Assembly: GCF_030209755.1 (NCBI RefSeq)
Contig: NZ_JARVRH010000004.1
Coordinates: 389,866-453,865 of the forward strand
DNA: 64,000 nucleotides
Direction: 5' to 3'
DNA from: Arthrobacter sp. efr-133-TYG-118
GTDB taxonomy: Bacteria > Actinomycetota > Actinomycetes > Actinomycetales > Micrococcaceae
Below, piece by piece: positions 25,612-33,740 of the stretch (its first letter is position 1; each line of letters opens with the position of its first letter). The position numbers were made by a program, and so were the translations under genes. Under the pieces are notes generated by a model. The model had not been told where the DNA came from, did no database searches, and was given only the letters and a program-made list of their open reading frames with translations.

Positions 25612-27362
25612 GCTTGAACTCCGTTTCCTGCCGGGAGCGCCGGCTGTGAACCGCCCAGCTGCGCATCGATATGTTGTGAGATCCTTGCCGTGATCAGCCC
25701 GAAGGAGACCGCGCCAGGATCAGGGTGGCCCAGGCTCTTCTCGGCGAGCGGACGCGCCCGGCCCTTGAGCGGACGCAAACGAGCCGTCTCAGCTGCCGCG
25801 GACTCGGCCGCCGCAGCAGCAGCCGCAAGGGCCCGGTCAACCGGGGCTCCGGCGTCGAACTCTGTGAGGAACGCGTCCCGGTACGGCAGCAGCGCGTCCA
25901 CCATGGTCTTGTCGCCAGGTTCGGCTTTGCCGAGCTCCGTGATCGCGTCCACAAAGCCCGTGACGGCGGCCGCCGCGTCTTCGCCCGAGTAACCCGCCTT
26001 GTTGCCGAGCGCCTGCCCGGCCGCAATGATCGCTGAGCCCCACAGGGCGCCCGAGGTACCGCCGGCGCGTTCGCTCCAGGCCTCCCCCGCTGCCGTCAGG
26101 ATCCGCCCGACCGAGGCCCCGATTGCCGTCTCGGCTGCGGTGAAAGCCGCCTCCACGCCGCGTCGCATGCCGATGCCGTGGTCGCCGTCGCCGGCAATCG
26201 CGTCCAGCTTGCCGAGTTCTCCTTCATGCTCGACGACGACGTCCCGCACCTGGGCGAGCACGGCCACGGCCTGCCGCCCGAGTTCGGCAGCAGCTTCGGT
26301 GGGCTGCTCGACGTCGGACTCGTCCACCGCGGTGACGCTCGCTTGGTTGCGGGGCGGGCGGGGCGCGAGGTTGCCCTTGCGGAAGGCGGGGGTGTCCGCG
26401 GGTGCAGCCCAATACTGCTCGAGCTCCTCGTCCAGCCACAGCAGCGTCAGCGAAAGACCGGACATGTCCAGGCTTGTCACGAGCTCGCCGCACCCGGGTT
26501 CCACCACCGTGAGTCCTGCTTTGCCGAGGAGCTTGTCGATCTTGCCGAAGAGCAGAAAGAGTTCGTCGTACTTGACCGTGCCGAGGCCGTTGACGATGGC
26601 CACCACGCGGTTTCCGGCGTCGTCGGGCTTGTCGTTGAGGAGCTTGGAGACGAGAAGTTCGGCGAGCTCGGACGCCGTGGGCATTTTGTGCTCGGAAATG
26701 CCCGGCTCGCCGTGGATGCCCAGGCCGAGGGACATCTGGCCGGCCGGAACGTGGAACAGCGGGTCCGAGGCGCCCGGAAGGGTGCAACCGTCGAAGGCCA
26801 CGCCCAGCGAGCGTGTGCGGTAGTTCGTTTTGATCGCCAAGCGCTCGACGGCGTCGAGGTCCAGTCCCGCTTCGGCCGCGGCGCCGGCGATCTTGAAGAC
26901 CGTGAGGTCGCCCGCGATTCCCCGCCGCTTTTCGATCTGGTCCAACGGAGCGCTGGCGATGTCGTCGGTAACAGTCACGGTGCGGGTCTCGATGCCTTCG
27001 GCGTTGAGCCGCAACTGGGCTTGGCCGAAGTGCAGCACGTCTCCTGCGTAGTTGCCGTAGCTGAGCAGGACTCCGCCCCCGGCGTTGGCTGCTTTGGCGA
27101 CCCGATATACCTGGCCCGCCGCCGGGGAAGCAAACATGTTGCCGCACGCCGAGGCGGTTGCCAGGCCTGGTCCGACCAGTCCTGCGAAAGCGGGGTAGTG
27201 CCCGGAGCCGCCGCCCACCACCAAGGCGACCTGCCCGGTTGGGACTTCGGTGGACCGGACCACTCCGCCGTCCACCCGGGCAACATAGCCGCGGTTGGCG
27301 GCGACGAATCCGTCCAGCGCATCGTCCGCAAAGTCTGCGGGATTGTCGAAGATCCTTGTCAT
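25608..27362 (-). CDS. DhaK-DhaL fused kinase, probable erythrulose kinase
   Basis: The 584-residue single-chain ATP-dependent dihydroxyacetone kinase has the DhaK domain with [10 protein letters not shown] (50-59) and covalent substrate His217 in GLGIHGEPG, and the DhaL domain with [12 protein letters not shown] (about 390-400). The loop [10 protein letters not shown] replaces the usual Y-T-G-D-x-L. Homologues LerK and DerK phosphorylate L- or D-erythrulose. With EryH downstream, phosphorylation of L-erythrulose at C1 is the best guess. The start lies 4 bp after the preceding stop. Confidence 0.9.
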   Translation of the reverse strand: MTRIFDNPADFADDALDGFVAANRGYVARVDGGVVRSTEVPTGQVALVVGGGSGHYPAFAGLVGPGLATASACGNMFASPAAGQVYRVAKAANAGGGVLLSYGNYAGDVLHFGQAQLRLNAEGIETRTVTVTDDIASAPLDQIEKRRGIAGDLTVFKIAGAAAEAGLDLDAVERLAIKTNYRTRSLGVAFDGCTLPGASDPLFHVPAGQMSLGLGIHGEPGISEHKMPTASELAELLVSKLLNDKPDDAGNRVVAIVNGLGTVKYDELFLLFGKIDKLLGKAGLTVVEPGCGELVTSLDMSGLSLTLLWLDEELEQYWAAPADTPAFRKGNLAPRPPRNQASVTAVDESDVEQPTEAAAELGRQAVAVLAQVRDVVVEHEGELGKLDAIAGDGDHGIGMRRGVEAAFTAAETAIGASVGRILTAAGEAWSERAGGTSGALWGSAIIAAGQALGNKAGYSGEDAAAAVTGFVDAITELGKAEPGDKTMVDALLPYRDAFLTEFDAGAPVDRALAAAAAAAESAAAETARLRPLKGRARPLAEKSLGHPDPGAVSFGLITARISQHIDAQLGGSQPALPAGNGVQA

Positions 27363-27366
27363 GGTT

Positions 27367-28404
27367 CTAGACGCCAGCCAGTTGGGAGGCTACTGGTTGG
27401 GTGGACCCGGACTCGGTCCGACCGGAAGGCTGCTGCCGGCCCTGGGCGACCTGGCTCTGGCCGAGGACGTAGTTCTCGGTCTTCGGAAGGACCTGGCGCC
27501 GGAGGTATTCCTGGTTGCTCGCCGTGACGCTGAGCCCGTCGCCGCCATAGTGCTCGGTGCACAGGATGCCCTGGAAGCCCACCGAGAGCGCGAGCTTGAA
27601 GGCTTCGCGGTAGTTGATAAGGCCGCTCTCCATGGGCGCAGGCATGGTGATGTAGCTGTCGCGGGCCACGTCTTCGTCGCGGATGTAGTTCTTCATGTGC
27701 CAGTAGTTGGAGTACGGCAAGGTCTTGGCCACCATCTCGCGCCAGTCCTCGATGGGACGGTGGAGGCGGATCAGGTTGCCGAGGTCCGGGTTGAGGCCTA
27801 CGTTGGCGAGCCCGATGTCCTGGACCAGCTGGACCGAGGAATCGGCAGTGCCGAGGTAGGTGTCCTCGTACATTTCGAGGGATAGGAGGATGCCGGCTTC
27901 CGCGGCGTGCTCACCGAGTTCCCGCAAGCGTGTGACCGCGTTGCCCCAGGCGTCCTTGTCCCCGACCGGATCCTTGTAGCCCTCCACCGTCCAGAACCAC
28001 AGCTGCTTTTGCTGCTCGGCGGTGATGGCCTGGTGGAGTCCGAAGGAAACAACCTCGCAGCCTAGTTCGGCTGCGGCGTCGATGGTTCGGTGGCTGTACG
28101 CCAGGTTCTCGGCCCAGTCGCGGGCGTGGATGACGCTGCGGCGGATGGCCGAGATGACCGGGATGCCAATGCCAACGTGCTCTGCGGTCTGTTTGAACTC
28201 GGCGAGGCGTTCCTTACTGAGGTCCCCCGGGCGGACCCAGCTGTCCGTGAGGTCTGCGTTGGCGAAACCTGCGTCCTTGACTTCCTGCAGAACCTCGGCC
28301 CAAGAGGATGCGTCGGCGTCGTTGATGTGCTGTCCCGTGGCGTCAGTGCCGGGGAACTGGAGCAGGGCCGCGGTGATGGGCCAGGTTTCGGCGGTGTAAG
28401 CCAT
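27367..28404 (-). CDS. Xylose-isomerase-like TIM-barrel protein (isomerase/epimerase or decarboxylase)
   Basis: The protein of about 345 residues has the AP-endonuclease-2/sugar isomerase barrel pattern: metal-ligand acids in LSLEMYEDTY and NVGLNPDLGN, His in WHMKNYIRD, and Glu in CTEHYGGDG. The ATG at 28404 has GAAGGAG 8 nt upstream. It is the first gene of the operon. Two roles fit: a D-erythrulose 1-phosphate 3-epimerase like EryC, or a decarboxylase of a beta-keto sugar acid to L-erythrulose like OiaC. The last 35 residues are a low-complexity Gln/Ser tail not expected for the fold. Confidence 0.85.
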   Translation of the reverse strand: MAYTAETWPITAALLQFPGTDATGQHINDADASSWAEVLQEVKDAGFANADLTDSWVRPGDLSKERLAEFKQTAEHVGIGIPVISAIRRSVIHARDWAENLAYSHRTIDAAAELGCEVVSFGLHQAITAEQQKQLWFWTVEGYKDPVGDKDAWGNAVTRLRELGEHAAEAGILLSLEMYEDTYLGTADSSVQLVQDIGLANVGLNPDLGNLIRLHRPIEDWREMVAKTLPYSNYWHMKNYIRDEDVARDSYITMPAPMESGLINYREAFKLALSVGFQGILCTEHYGGDGLSVTASNQEYLRRQVLPKTENYVLGQSQVAQGRQQPSGRTESGSTQPVASQLAGV

Positions 28405-28432
28405 AGTTTTCACTCCTTCGTGGAATCCTGTT

Positions 28433-28467
28433 TCCTATAGGATTTACTATCTAAGCAAGACTGTCAA
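28433..28467 (-). promoter_or_regulatory. Promoter and GntR operator of the tetrulose operon
   Basis: On the minus strand, TTGACA (28467-28462) is a consensus -35 box. The palindrome TCCTATAGGA (28433-28442) lies about 20 bp downstream, at the expected -10/+1 region, between it and the ribosome binding site. The identical palindrome precedes the gntR gene (31160-31169). Confidence 0.8.
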
Positions 28468-28595
28468 CATATTTATTTGGACTTCCGCGGGCTGGCCCCG
28501 ACCTTCCCGCCCCCGCGCCGCGCGTCATCGAAGATCCTATATGTCTTACATATGTTTGTGAAGAGGGTCAGCGCTCCAGCGCACGTTTGAGTGGC

Positions 28596-30305
28596 CTAGG
28601 AAAGCGACTTGCCGCCGCGCAGGGCCGAGGCAAAGGCGGCCACCAGGCACGCGGCAATGGCAAAGGCGAACGCCACGGCCAGTCCTTCGGCGAACGGGCC
28701 GGAAATCAGGCTCGGGAAGAAGGAGCGGCCGGTCAGGAAGGCCGCGTCCTTGGCCGGGAGGGCGCTCAGCACTTTCGGTCCGAGGAGTGTCTGCACGGGG
28801 TTGTAGCCCAGCAAGGAGGAGAACAGCACAGACACCGGCGGCAATTGGGCGACCTTTGCGGCGTCGGCGGCAGCCACCCCGTGTGCCGTCAGCCCTGAGG
28901 TCAGAGTCTGCGGCAGCGTCCTCGCCAGCCCGGTGATCATGAGCCAAAAGAAAATACCGATGGAGAGCACCATGGCCGAGTTTTGGAACGTTGTGCTCAT
29001 GCCTGCGCCCACGCCGCGGCGGTTGGGCGGCAGCGCGTTCATGATGCCGGCCCGGTTGGGCGCGGCGAACAATCCCATGCCCAGGCCGTTGACCAACAAT
29101 GCCAGCGAGAAGGGCAAGTAGGTGAAGTTCACAGGCAGCACCAGCAACCACAGGAAGCTGGCCGCTGCCACCACCATGCCCAAAGTGGCCAGCAACCTGG
29201 CCCCGTGTCGGTCGGATAGCCAGCCGGAGACCGGGCCAGCGATCAGGAACCCCGCGGTAAGGGGCAGCATGTAGATCCCGGCCCAGAGCGGCGTGGTTTC
29301 AAAGCTGTAACCGTGCTGGGGCAGCCAGATCCCTTGCAACCATATGATCAGGATGAACATCAGGCCGCCCCGGCCGATCCCGGACATCAGGGAGGCCAGG
29401 TTTCCGGCGGTGAAGGCACGGATACGGAACAGTGCCAGATGGAACATCGGCTCTTCAATCCTCATCTCCACCCAGCAGAACACTGCCAGCACCGCGGCGC
29501 CTCCTATCAGCTCTGCGAGCACCCATGGGTTGGTCCAGCCCATGGTGTTCCCGCCGTACGGCTGGATGCCGTAAGTGATGCCTACCAGCACGGCGACCAG
29601 ACCCACCGCGAACGTTGCGTTGCCCCACCAGTCCAGTTTCGCGGGCTGCCTGATCCCCGTGTCATGCAGGCTCAGGTAGGCCCAGACGGTGCCCGCCAGC
29701 CCCACCGGCACGGAGACAAGGAACACCAACCTCCAGTCCAGCGGACCCAGCAGCCCGCCGATGATCAGGCCCAGGAAAGACCCTGCGATGCCGGCCACCT
29801 GGTTCAGGCCCAATGCCAGACCGCGCTGGTCGATCTCGAAGACGTCGGTGATGATGGCCGTGGAATTGGCCATCAACATGGCGCCGCCGACGCCCTGCAG
29901 GACCCGCATGATGATCAGCCAGAGAACGCCCGCGGTGCCGGAAAGCCAGGTGAGGGACAACAGTATGGAGAACACGGTGAAGATGCCGAAGCCGGCGTTG
30001 TACATTTTCACCCTGCCGTGCATATCGCCGAGCCGGCCAAAGGTCACCACCAACACCGCCGTGACCACCATGTAGCCCATGACCAGCCACAACAGCATGC
30101 TCGTGTTGCCCGGGGCCAACGGTTCGACCTGGATGCCACGGAATATGTCAGGCAGGGCGATCAGCATGATGGAGGAATTGATGGTCGCCATCAGCACGCC
30201 CAGCGTGGCGTTGATCAGGACTATCCACTTGTAGTGCGGGCTGGCAATCGCGCGCTCCATGCGGGCCTGGCGTTTGCCCCTGGCGATTTGGGTCTTTGTT
30301 GCCAT
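28596..30305 (-). CDS. MFS transporter, DHA2-type (14-TMS)
   Basis: About 570 residues with 14 predicted segments. LGVLMATINSSIMLIALP in TM1 and FGRLGDMHGRVK after TM2 are DHA2 features, as is SWQWRxxF-like DWRLVFLVSVPVG. AAGGGG lies 8 nt before the ATG at 30305. It lies between the tetrulose operon and the gntR gene, same strand, with 148 bp between gntR and it. It may export a toxic intermediate or be unrelated efflux. An imperfect relative of the operator (TCCTATATGT, 28535-28544) lies just downstream of its stop. Confidence 0.85.
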   Translation of the reverse strand: MATKTQIARGKRQARMERAIASPHYKWIVLINATLGVLMATINSSIMLIALPDIFRGIQVEPLAPGNTSMLLWLVMGYMVVTAVLVVTFGRLGDMHGRVKMYNAGFGIFTVFSILLSLTWLSGTAGVLWLIIMRVLQGVGGAMLMANSTAIITDVFEIDQRGLALGLNQVAGIAGSFLGLIIGGLLGPLDWRLVFLVSVPVGLAGTVWAYLSLHDTGIRQPAKLDWWGNATFAVGLVAVLVGITYGIQPYGGNTMGWTNPWVLAELIGGAAVLAVFCWVEMRIEEPMFHLALFRIRAFTAGNLASLMSGIGRGGLMFILIIWLQGIWLPQHGYSFETTPLWAGIYMLPLTAGFLIAGPVSGWLSDRHGARLLATLGMVVAAASFLWLLVLPVNFTYLPFSLALLVNGLGMGLFAAPNRAGIMNALPPNRRGVGAGMSTTFQNSAMVLSIGIFFWLMITGLARTLPQTLTSGLTAHGVAAADAAKVAQLPPVSVLFSSLLGYNPVQTLLGPKVLSALPAKDAAFLTGRSFFPSLISGPFAEGLAVAFAFAIAACLVAAFASALRGGKSLS

Positions 30306-30453
30306 CACAACCACCCCTTCCGGCCCGGGGCCGCTTCGGGATTGTTACTTCACTAAAAACCCTAAACCCGGGGGTGGCACGGGGAACCTCCCGGTGGCGA
30401 CAACTTTGCCCGTGGTTCTGTTCCTCCCGGGCCGCCGGGTGCCAGACGGCAGC

Positions 30454-31152
30454 TTAGTCAGCGGGCGCGTCGGCAATAGCCCGGGCCCGGACCTTGTGCA
30501 CATGGTCTGCCATGGCTGCTGCGGCCTGTTCCGGGTCGCCGCTCGCTAGCGCCTCGAGCACGGCTTGGTGTTCCGCAATGGCCTGTTCTGCATCCGTGAT
30601 ACCTACTCCCCCGAACAGCCGGAACCGCTGGACCTGGCCCCCCAGCGCGGTGTAGGCGGCAAGCATGAATTGGTTGCCGGACTGCTCGGCGATCAGCTTA
30701 TGGAAGCGCTCATCAGCCTCGAGATAGTCCCGGAATTCCATGAAAGAAGGGCCCCGGGGAGCCGTCTCCAGGTCCTTCACGGCCCCTCGCAAGTCCGCCA
30801 AACCCTCTGGGGTGATCCGACTGCACGCCAGCCGGGCATTCACTGGCTCAATCGCGAGCCGGGCCTCCATGAGCTCCGCAAAATCTTCGCGCGTGAAGAC
30901 CGGGGCCACCCTGTAACCCTTAAGGGCAACTCGGCGGACCATGCCTGTGTGCTCCAGCCTCGCCAGCGCCTCACGCACAGGAGTCGGGGAAACGTCCAAT
31001 TCCCGTGCCGTGCCGTCGATGCTGACCGCGGCTCCCGGTTCGAGCCGGCCGTCCATGAGCCAGGCGAGAAGTTCCTCGTAGACGTGGTCGGCGAGAACCT
31101 GGCGGCTGACGGGTCGGCCGGGGGCGCGGTCCCGTGAGGAAGCGAGTTTCAT
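30454..31152 (-). CDS. GntR family regulator (FadR/VanR type), probable repressor of the tetrulose operon
   Basis: About 232 residues. The winged helix at the N-terminus (VSPTPVREALARLEHTGMV near 50-68) is followed by an all-helical FCD ligand domain with metal-ligand His in YLEADERFHKLIAEQSGN and IAEHQAVLEAL. The start is ATG 31152; the AGGA that serves as its ribosome binding site is part of the TCCTATAGGA palindrome. The same palindrome at the operon promoter argues that it represses both itself and the catabolic genes, with an intermediate as inducer. Confidence 0.9.
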   Translation of the reverse strand: MKLASSRDRAPGRPVSRQVLADHVYEELLAWLMDGRLEPGAAVSIDGTARELDVSPTPVREALARLEHTGMVRRVALKGYRVAPVFTREDFAELMEARLAIEPVNARLACSRITPEGLADLRGAVKDLETAPRGPSFMEFRDYLEADERFHKLIAEQSGNQFMLAAYTALGGQVQRFRLFGGVGITDAEQAIAEHQAVLEALASGDPEQAAAAMADHVHKVRARAIADAPAD

Positions 31153-31159
31153 AGACAAA

Positions 31160-31169
31160 TCCTATAGGA
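31160..31169. promoter_or_regulatory. GntR autoregulatory operator TCCTATAGGA
   Basis: A perfect 10-bp palindrome identical to 28433-28442, centred about 12 bp before the gntR start codon. Confidence 0.75.
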
Positions 31170-31241
31170 ATGGTCCTTGTGTGGCGGCTTCGGACGCTCT
31201 GGTCCGGCCCGGAAGCCTCTCCCGCACGATCGGCGCGTCGC

Positions 31242-31330
31242 ATTCTGCTGGATCATTCCCCGAGCATGAGGAGAATTCCCCGTGATTCCGGGGTCTCCGG
31301 AACGTGCCACCTCGAATGATCCAGCAGAAT
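31242..31330. repeat. 89-bp element with perfect 16-bp terminal inverted repeats
   Basis: ATTCTGCTGGATCATT (31242-31257) and its exact complement (31315-31330) flank 57 bp that contains its own CCCCG/CGGGG stem. It lies in the gap between gntR and the OYE gene. It may be a miniature transposable element, a REP-like hairpin or a structured RNA. Confidence 0.7.
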
Positions 31331-31384
31331 CCGTCGCCGTGGCACGGAAATCGGGAAGACGAGAGCCGCAAGAGCCTTAAACCG

Positions 31385-31417
31385 CGACGGCGGCACCTTT
31401 CGCAGGTGCCGCCGTCG
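31385..31417. terminator. Perfect 14-bp stem terminator after the OYE gene
   Basis: CGACGGCGGCACCT (31385-31398) pairs exactly with 31404-31417 around a 5-nt loop. It lies 14 nt after the stop of the minus-strand OYE gene. Confidence 0.9.
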
Positions 31418-31431
31418 GGGTTTCGGGGGTT

Positions 31432-32502
31432 CTAGTTGGCGTAGAACGGGTAGTCGGTGTACCCCTTGGCGCCTTCACCATAGAACGTGGACGGATCCGG
31501 CTCGTTGAGCGGAAGCCCGTCACGCCACCTGCGCGCGAGGTCCGGGTTGGCGATGGCGGGGCGGCCGACTACGACGGCGTCGGCGTGACCGTCGGCCACA
31601 AGTGCCACGGCTTCATCCAGTGTGGTCACTTCACCGAAGCCGGTGTTCACCAGGAACGTGCCGTTGAAACGCTCGCGCAGGTCCTGGACAAGCTCGCCCT
31701 TGGGCTCATGGTGGAGGATGCTGAGGTAGGCGAGGTTGAGCGAGGCGATGGTGTCCACCAGGACTTCATAGGTGGCGCGGACATCGGCGGGGTCGGTCTC
31801 GGCGATCCCCTGGACCGAGTGCTCCGGGGAAATCCGGATGCCGACCCTGTTGGCGCCCAAGGCTTCAACCACCGCGTTGACGGTCTCGATCACGAAGCGT
31901 GCACGGTTTTCCGGGGAGCCGCCGTAGCTGTCCGTGCGGATGTTGGTGTTGGGTGCCAGGAATTCGTGCAGCAGGTAGCCATTCGCAGAGTGCAGCTCAA
32001 CGCCGTCGAATCCGGCCTCGACGGCGTTCCGGGATGCCGTGACGATTTCCTGGATTACCGAGGGAAGCTCATCGGTGCTCAGTTCGCGCGGCACCGGGTA
32101 CGGCTTCTTGCCGTTAGGCGTGCGGACTTCGCCGTCGATGGCCACGGCACTGGGTGCCACGATCTCGTGACCACCGGTGATGTCCGCGTGGGAAACGCGG
32201 CCACCGTGCATGACCTGGGCGAAAATCCGGCCGCCCTCGGCATGGACAGCGTCGGTCACCTTCTTCCAGCCCGCGAGCTGTTCCTCCGTGACGAGGCCGG
32301 GCTGCCCCGGGTAGGACTGGCCTGCCGGCGTGGGGTAGGTGCCCTCGCTGACGATCAGCCCGAGGGAAGCACGCTGCCGGTAGTGTTCCGCAACCAGCGG
32401 GCCGGGAACACCCTCGATGCCCGAACGGAGGCGGGTCAGCGGCGCCATGACCAAGCGGTTGGGAAGTTCAATCTCGCCGAGAGTCAAAGGGGAAAACAAC
32501 AT
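31432..32502 (-). CDS. Old Yellow Enzyme family alkene reductase
   Basis: The 356-residue FMN-dependent barrel has LFSPLTLGEIELPNRLVMAPLTR at the N-terminus, HGGRVSH, ELHSANGYLLHEFL (substrate-binding pair His and Asn) and DSYGGSPENRARF, then VGRPAIANPDL at the end. It resembles NemA-type ene-reductases that reduce activated C=C bonds or nitro compounds with NAD(P)H. It is monocistronic with its own terminator. The physiological substrate is unknown; detoxification of electrophiles is the usual role. Confidence 0.93.
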   Translation of the reverse strand: MLFSPLTLGEIELPNRLVMAPLTRLRSGIEGVPGPLVAEHYRQRASLGLIVSEGTYPTPAGQSYPGQPGLVTEEQLAGWKKVTDAVHAEGGRIFAQVMHGGRVSHADITGGHEIVAPSAVAIDGEVRTPNGKKPYPVPRELSTDELPSVIQEIVTASRNAVEAGFDGVELHSANGYLLHEFLAPNTNIRTDSYGGSPENRARFVIETVNAVVEALGANRVGIRISPEHSVQGIAETDPADVRATYEVLVDTIASLNLAYLSILHHEPKGELVQDLRERFNGTFLVNTGFGEVTTLDEAVALVADGHADAVVVGRPAIANPDLARRWRDGLPLNEPDPSTFYGEGAKGYTDYPFYAN

Positions 32503-32589
32503 GGGCAGTGCCTTTCAAACGGGAACAGGTCCACTGGCGGCAACTGCCGCGCGCCTGCAACTATTCCTGTTGAGACGGGGATCACACGA

Positions 32590-32636
32590 CGACGGCGGCG
32601 CCCCACCTTCCGCAGAAAGGCCGGGTGCCGCCGTCG
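32590..32636. terminator. Hairpin terminator after the BdhA-like gene
   Basis: CGACGGCGGC (32590-32599) pairs with 32627-32636, with an inner CCTT/AAGG stem. It shares the GACGGCGGC/GCCGCCGTC core of the terminators at 11640 and 31385. Confidence 0.85.
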
Positions 32637-32671
32637 AACGCTGCGTGTTTTGCCGCAGAAGGAAGCGGAAA

Positions 32672-33727
32672 CTAGGGGTGCACGATGATCTTCACAGCGG
32701 TGTCGTTGTGGTTGATCAGGGTATCGAAGCCCTTGTCCACCAGGTCTTCCAGCGCGATGCGACCCGTGATGAACGGTTTGAGGTCCACTTTGCCCTCCTG
32801 CACAAGTTGGATCGCAGCGGCATGATCTCCGCGATACGCAATGGTTCCCCTGAGGTCGATCTCCTTGAGCACGATCTTCTGCATATCCACAGTGGCCGGA
32901 CTGCCCCAGATGGACACGTTGACCACCACCCCGGCAGGCCTCACGACATCCAGCATCGTGTCCAGGACGGCGTTCACGCCCGCACATTCGAAGGCAGCGT
33001 CCGCACCGGCCCCGTCAGTCAATTCCAGTACCCGCGCTTTGACGTCCTCTTCGCTCGGATCAACAAGATAGTCCGCAACGCCCGAGGACAGCGCTTTGTC
33101 CTTCCGGGCTGCGGAGAGCTCCGTGACGATCGTGGTGACGCCGAGTCCCTTCAGCACCGCCGCGGTCAGAAGCCCGATGGGTCCGGCACCCCCGACGACG
33201 GCGACCGCACGCGCCGTCAGGTCCGCCCGCGAGACGGCGTGATAGGCCACCGACAAAGGTTCAATGAGTGCGGCTTCGTCCAGCGGGATGTCGCCCACTG
33301 GGTGGACCCAGCGTGCGTCCACGACGATCTTCTCGCTGAGACCACCGCCGCCTCCTGCGAGGCCGATGAATCCCATACGGGTGCACAGGTTGTAGTTCCC
33401 GGCTTTGCACGGGCCACACTCATCGCACACGAAGTAGGGCTCCACCACCACACCGTCCCCCACCGCGAAGCCGACAACACCGTCGCCCAACTCCTCGACC
33501 GTGCCGGAGAACTCGTGCCCCATCGTCACGGGCAAGTCCTCGCCTGCCAGCGGGTGCGGGTGGCCGGCATGCGGAATGAAGATGGGACCTTCCAGGAATT
33601 CGTGCAGGTCTGTTCCGCAGATCCCGCACCAGGCAATGCCAATCTTTACGGCGCCGGGCCCGAGCGTGGTTTCGGGAATGTCCTCCACCCGCAGGTCGTT
33701 TCGGCCGTGGAATCGTGCAGCTTTCAT
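32672..33727 (-). CDS. bdhA: 2,3-butanediol dehydrogenase-like zinc alcohol dehydrogenase
   Basis: The 351-residue medium-chain dehydrogenase resembles Bacillus BdhA throughout: CGICGTDLHEF (catalytic Cys37), GPIFIP, MGHEFSG (His70), GLAGGGGGLSE and GGAGPIGLL for NAD. Unlike BdhA it keeps the four structural-zinc cysteines (C-x2-C-x2-C-x7-C, CDECGPCKAGNYNLC). It would interconvert 2,3-butanediol and acetoin or a similar vicinal diol. It starts 13 bp after the FMO stop, so the two are co-transcribed. Other sec-alcohol substrates remain possible. Confidence 0.85.
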   Translation of the reverse strand: MKAARFHGRNDLRVEDIPETTLGPGAVKIGIAWCGICGTDLHEFLEGPIFIPHAGHPHPLAGEDLPVTMGHEFSGTVEELGDGVVGFAVGDGVVVEPYFVCDECGPCKAGNYNLCTRMGFIGLAGGGGGLSEKIVVDARWVHPVGDIPLDEAALIEPLSVAYHAVSRADLTARAVAVVGGAGPIGLLTAAVLKGLGVTTIVTELSAARKDKALSSGVADYLVDPSEEDVKARVLELTDGAGADAAFECAGVNAVLDTMLDVVRPAGVVVNVSIWGSPATVDMQKIVLKEIDLRGTIAYRGDHAAAIQLVQEGKVDLKPFITGRIALEDLVDKGFDTLINHNDTAVKIIVHP

Positions 33728-33740
33728 GGAATTCCGCCTT

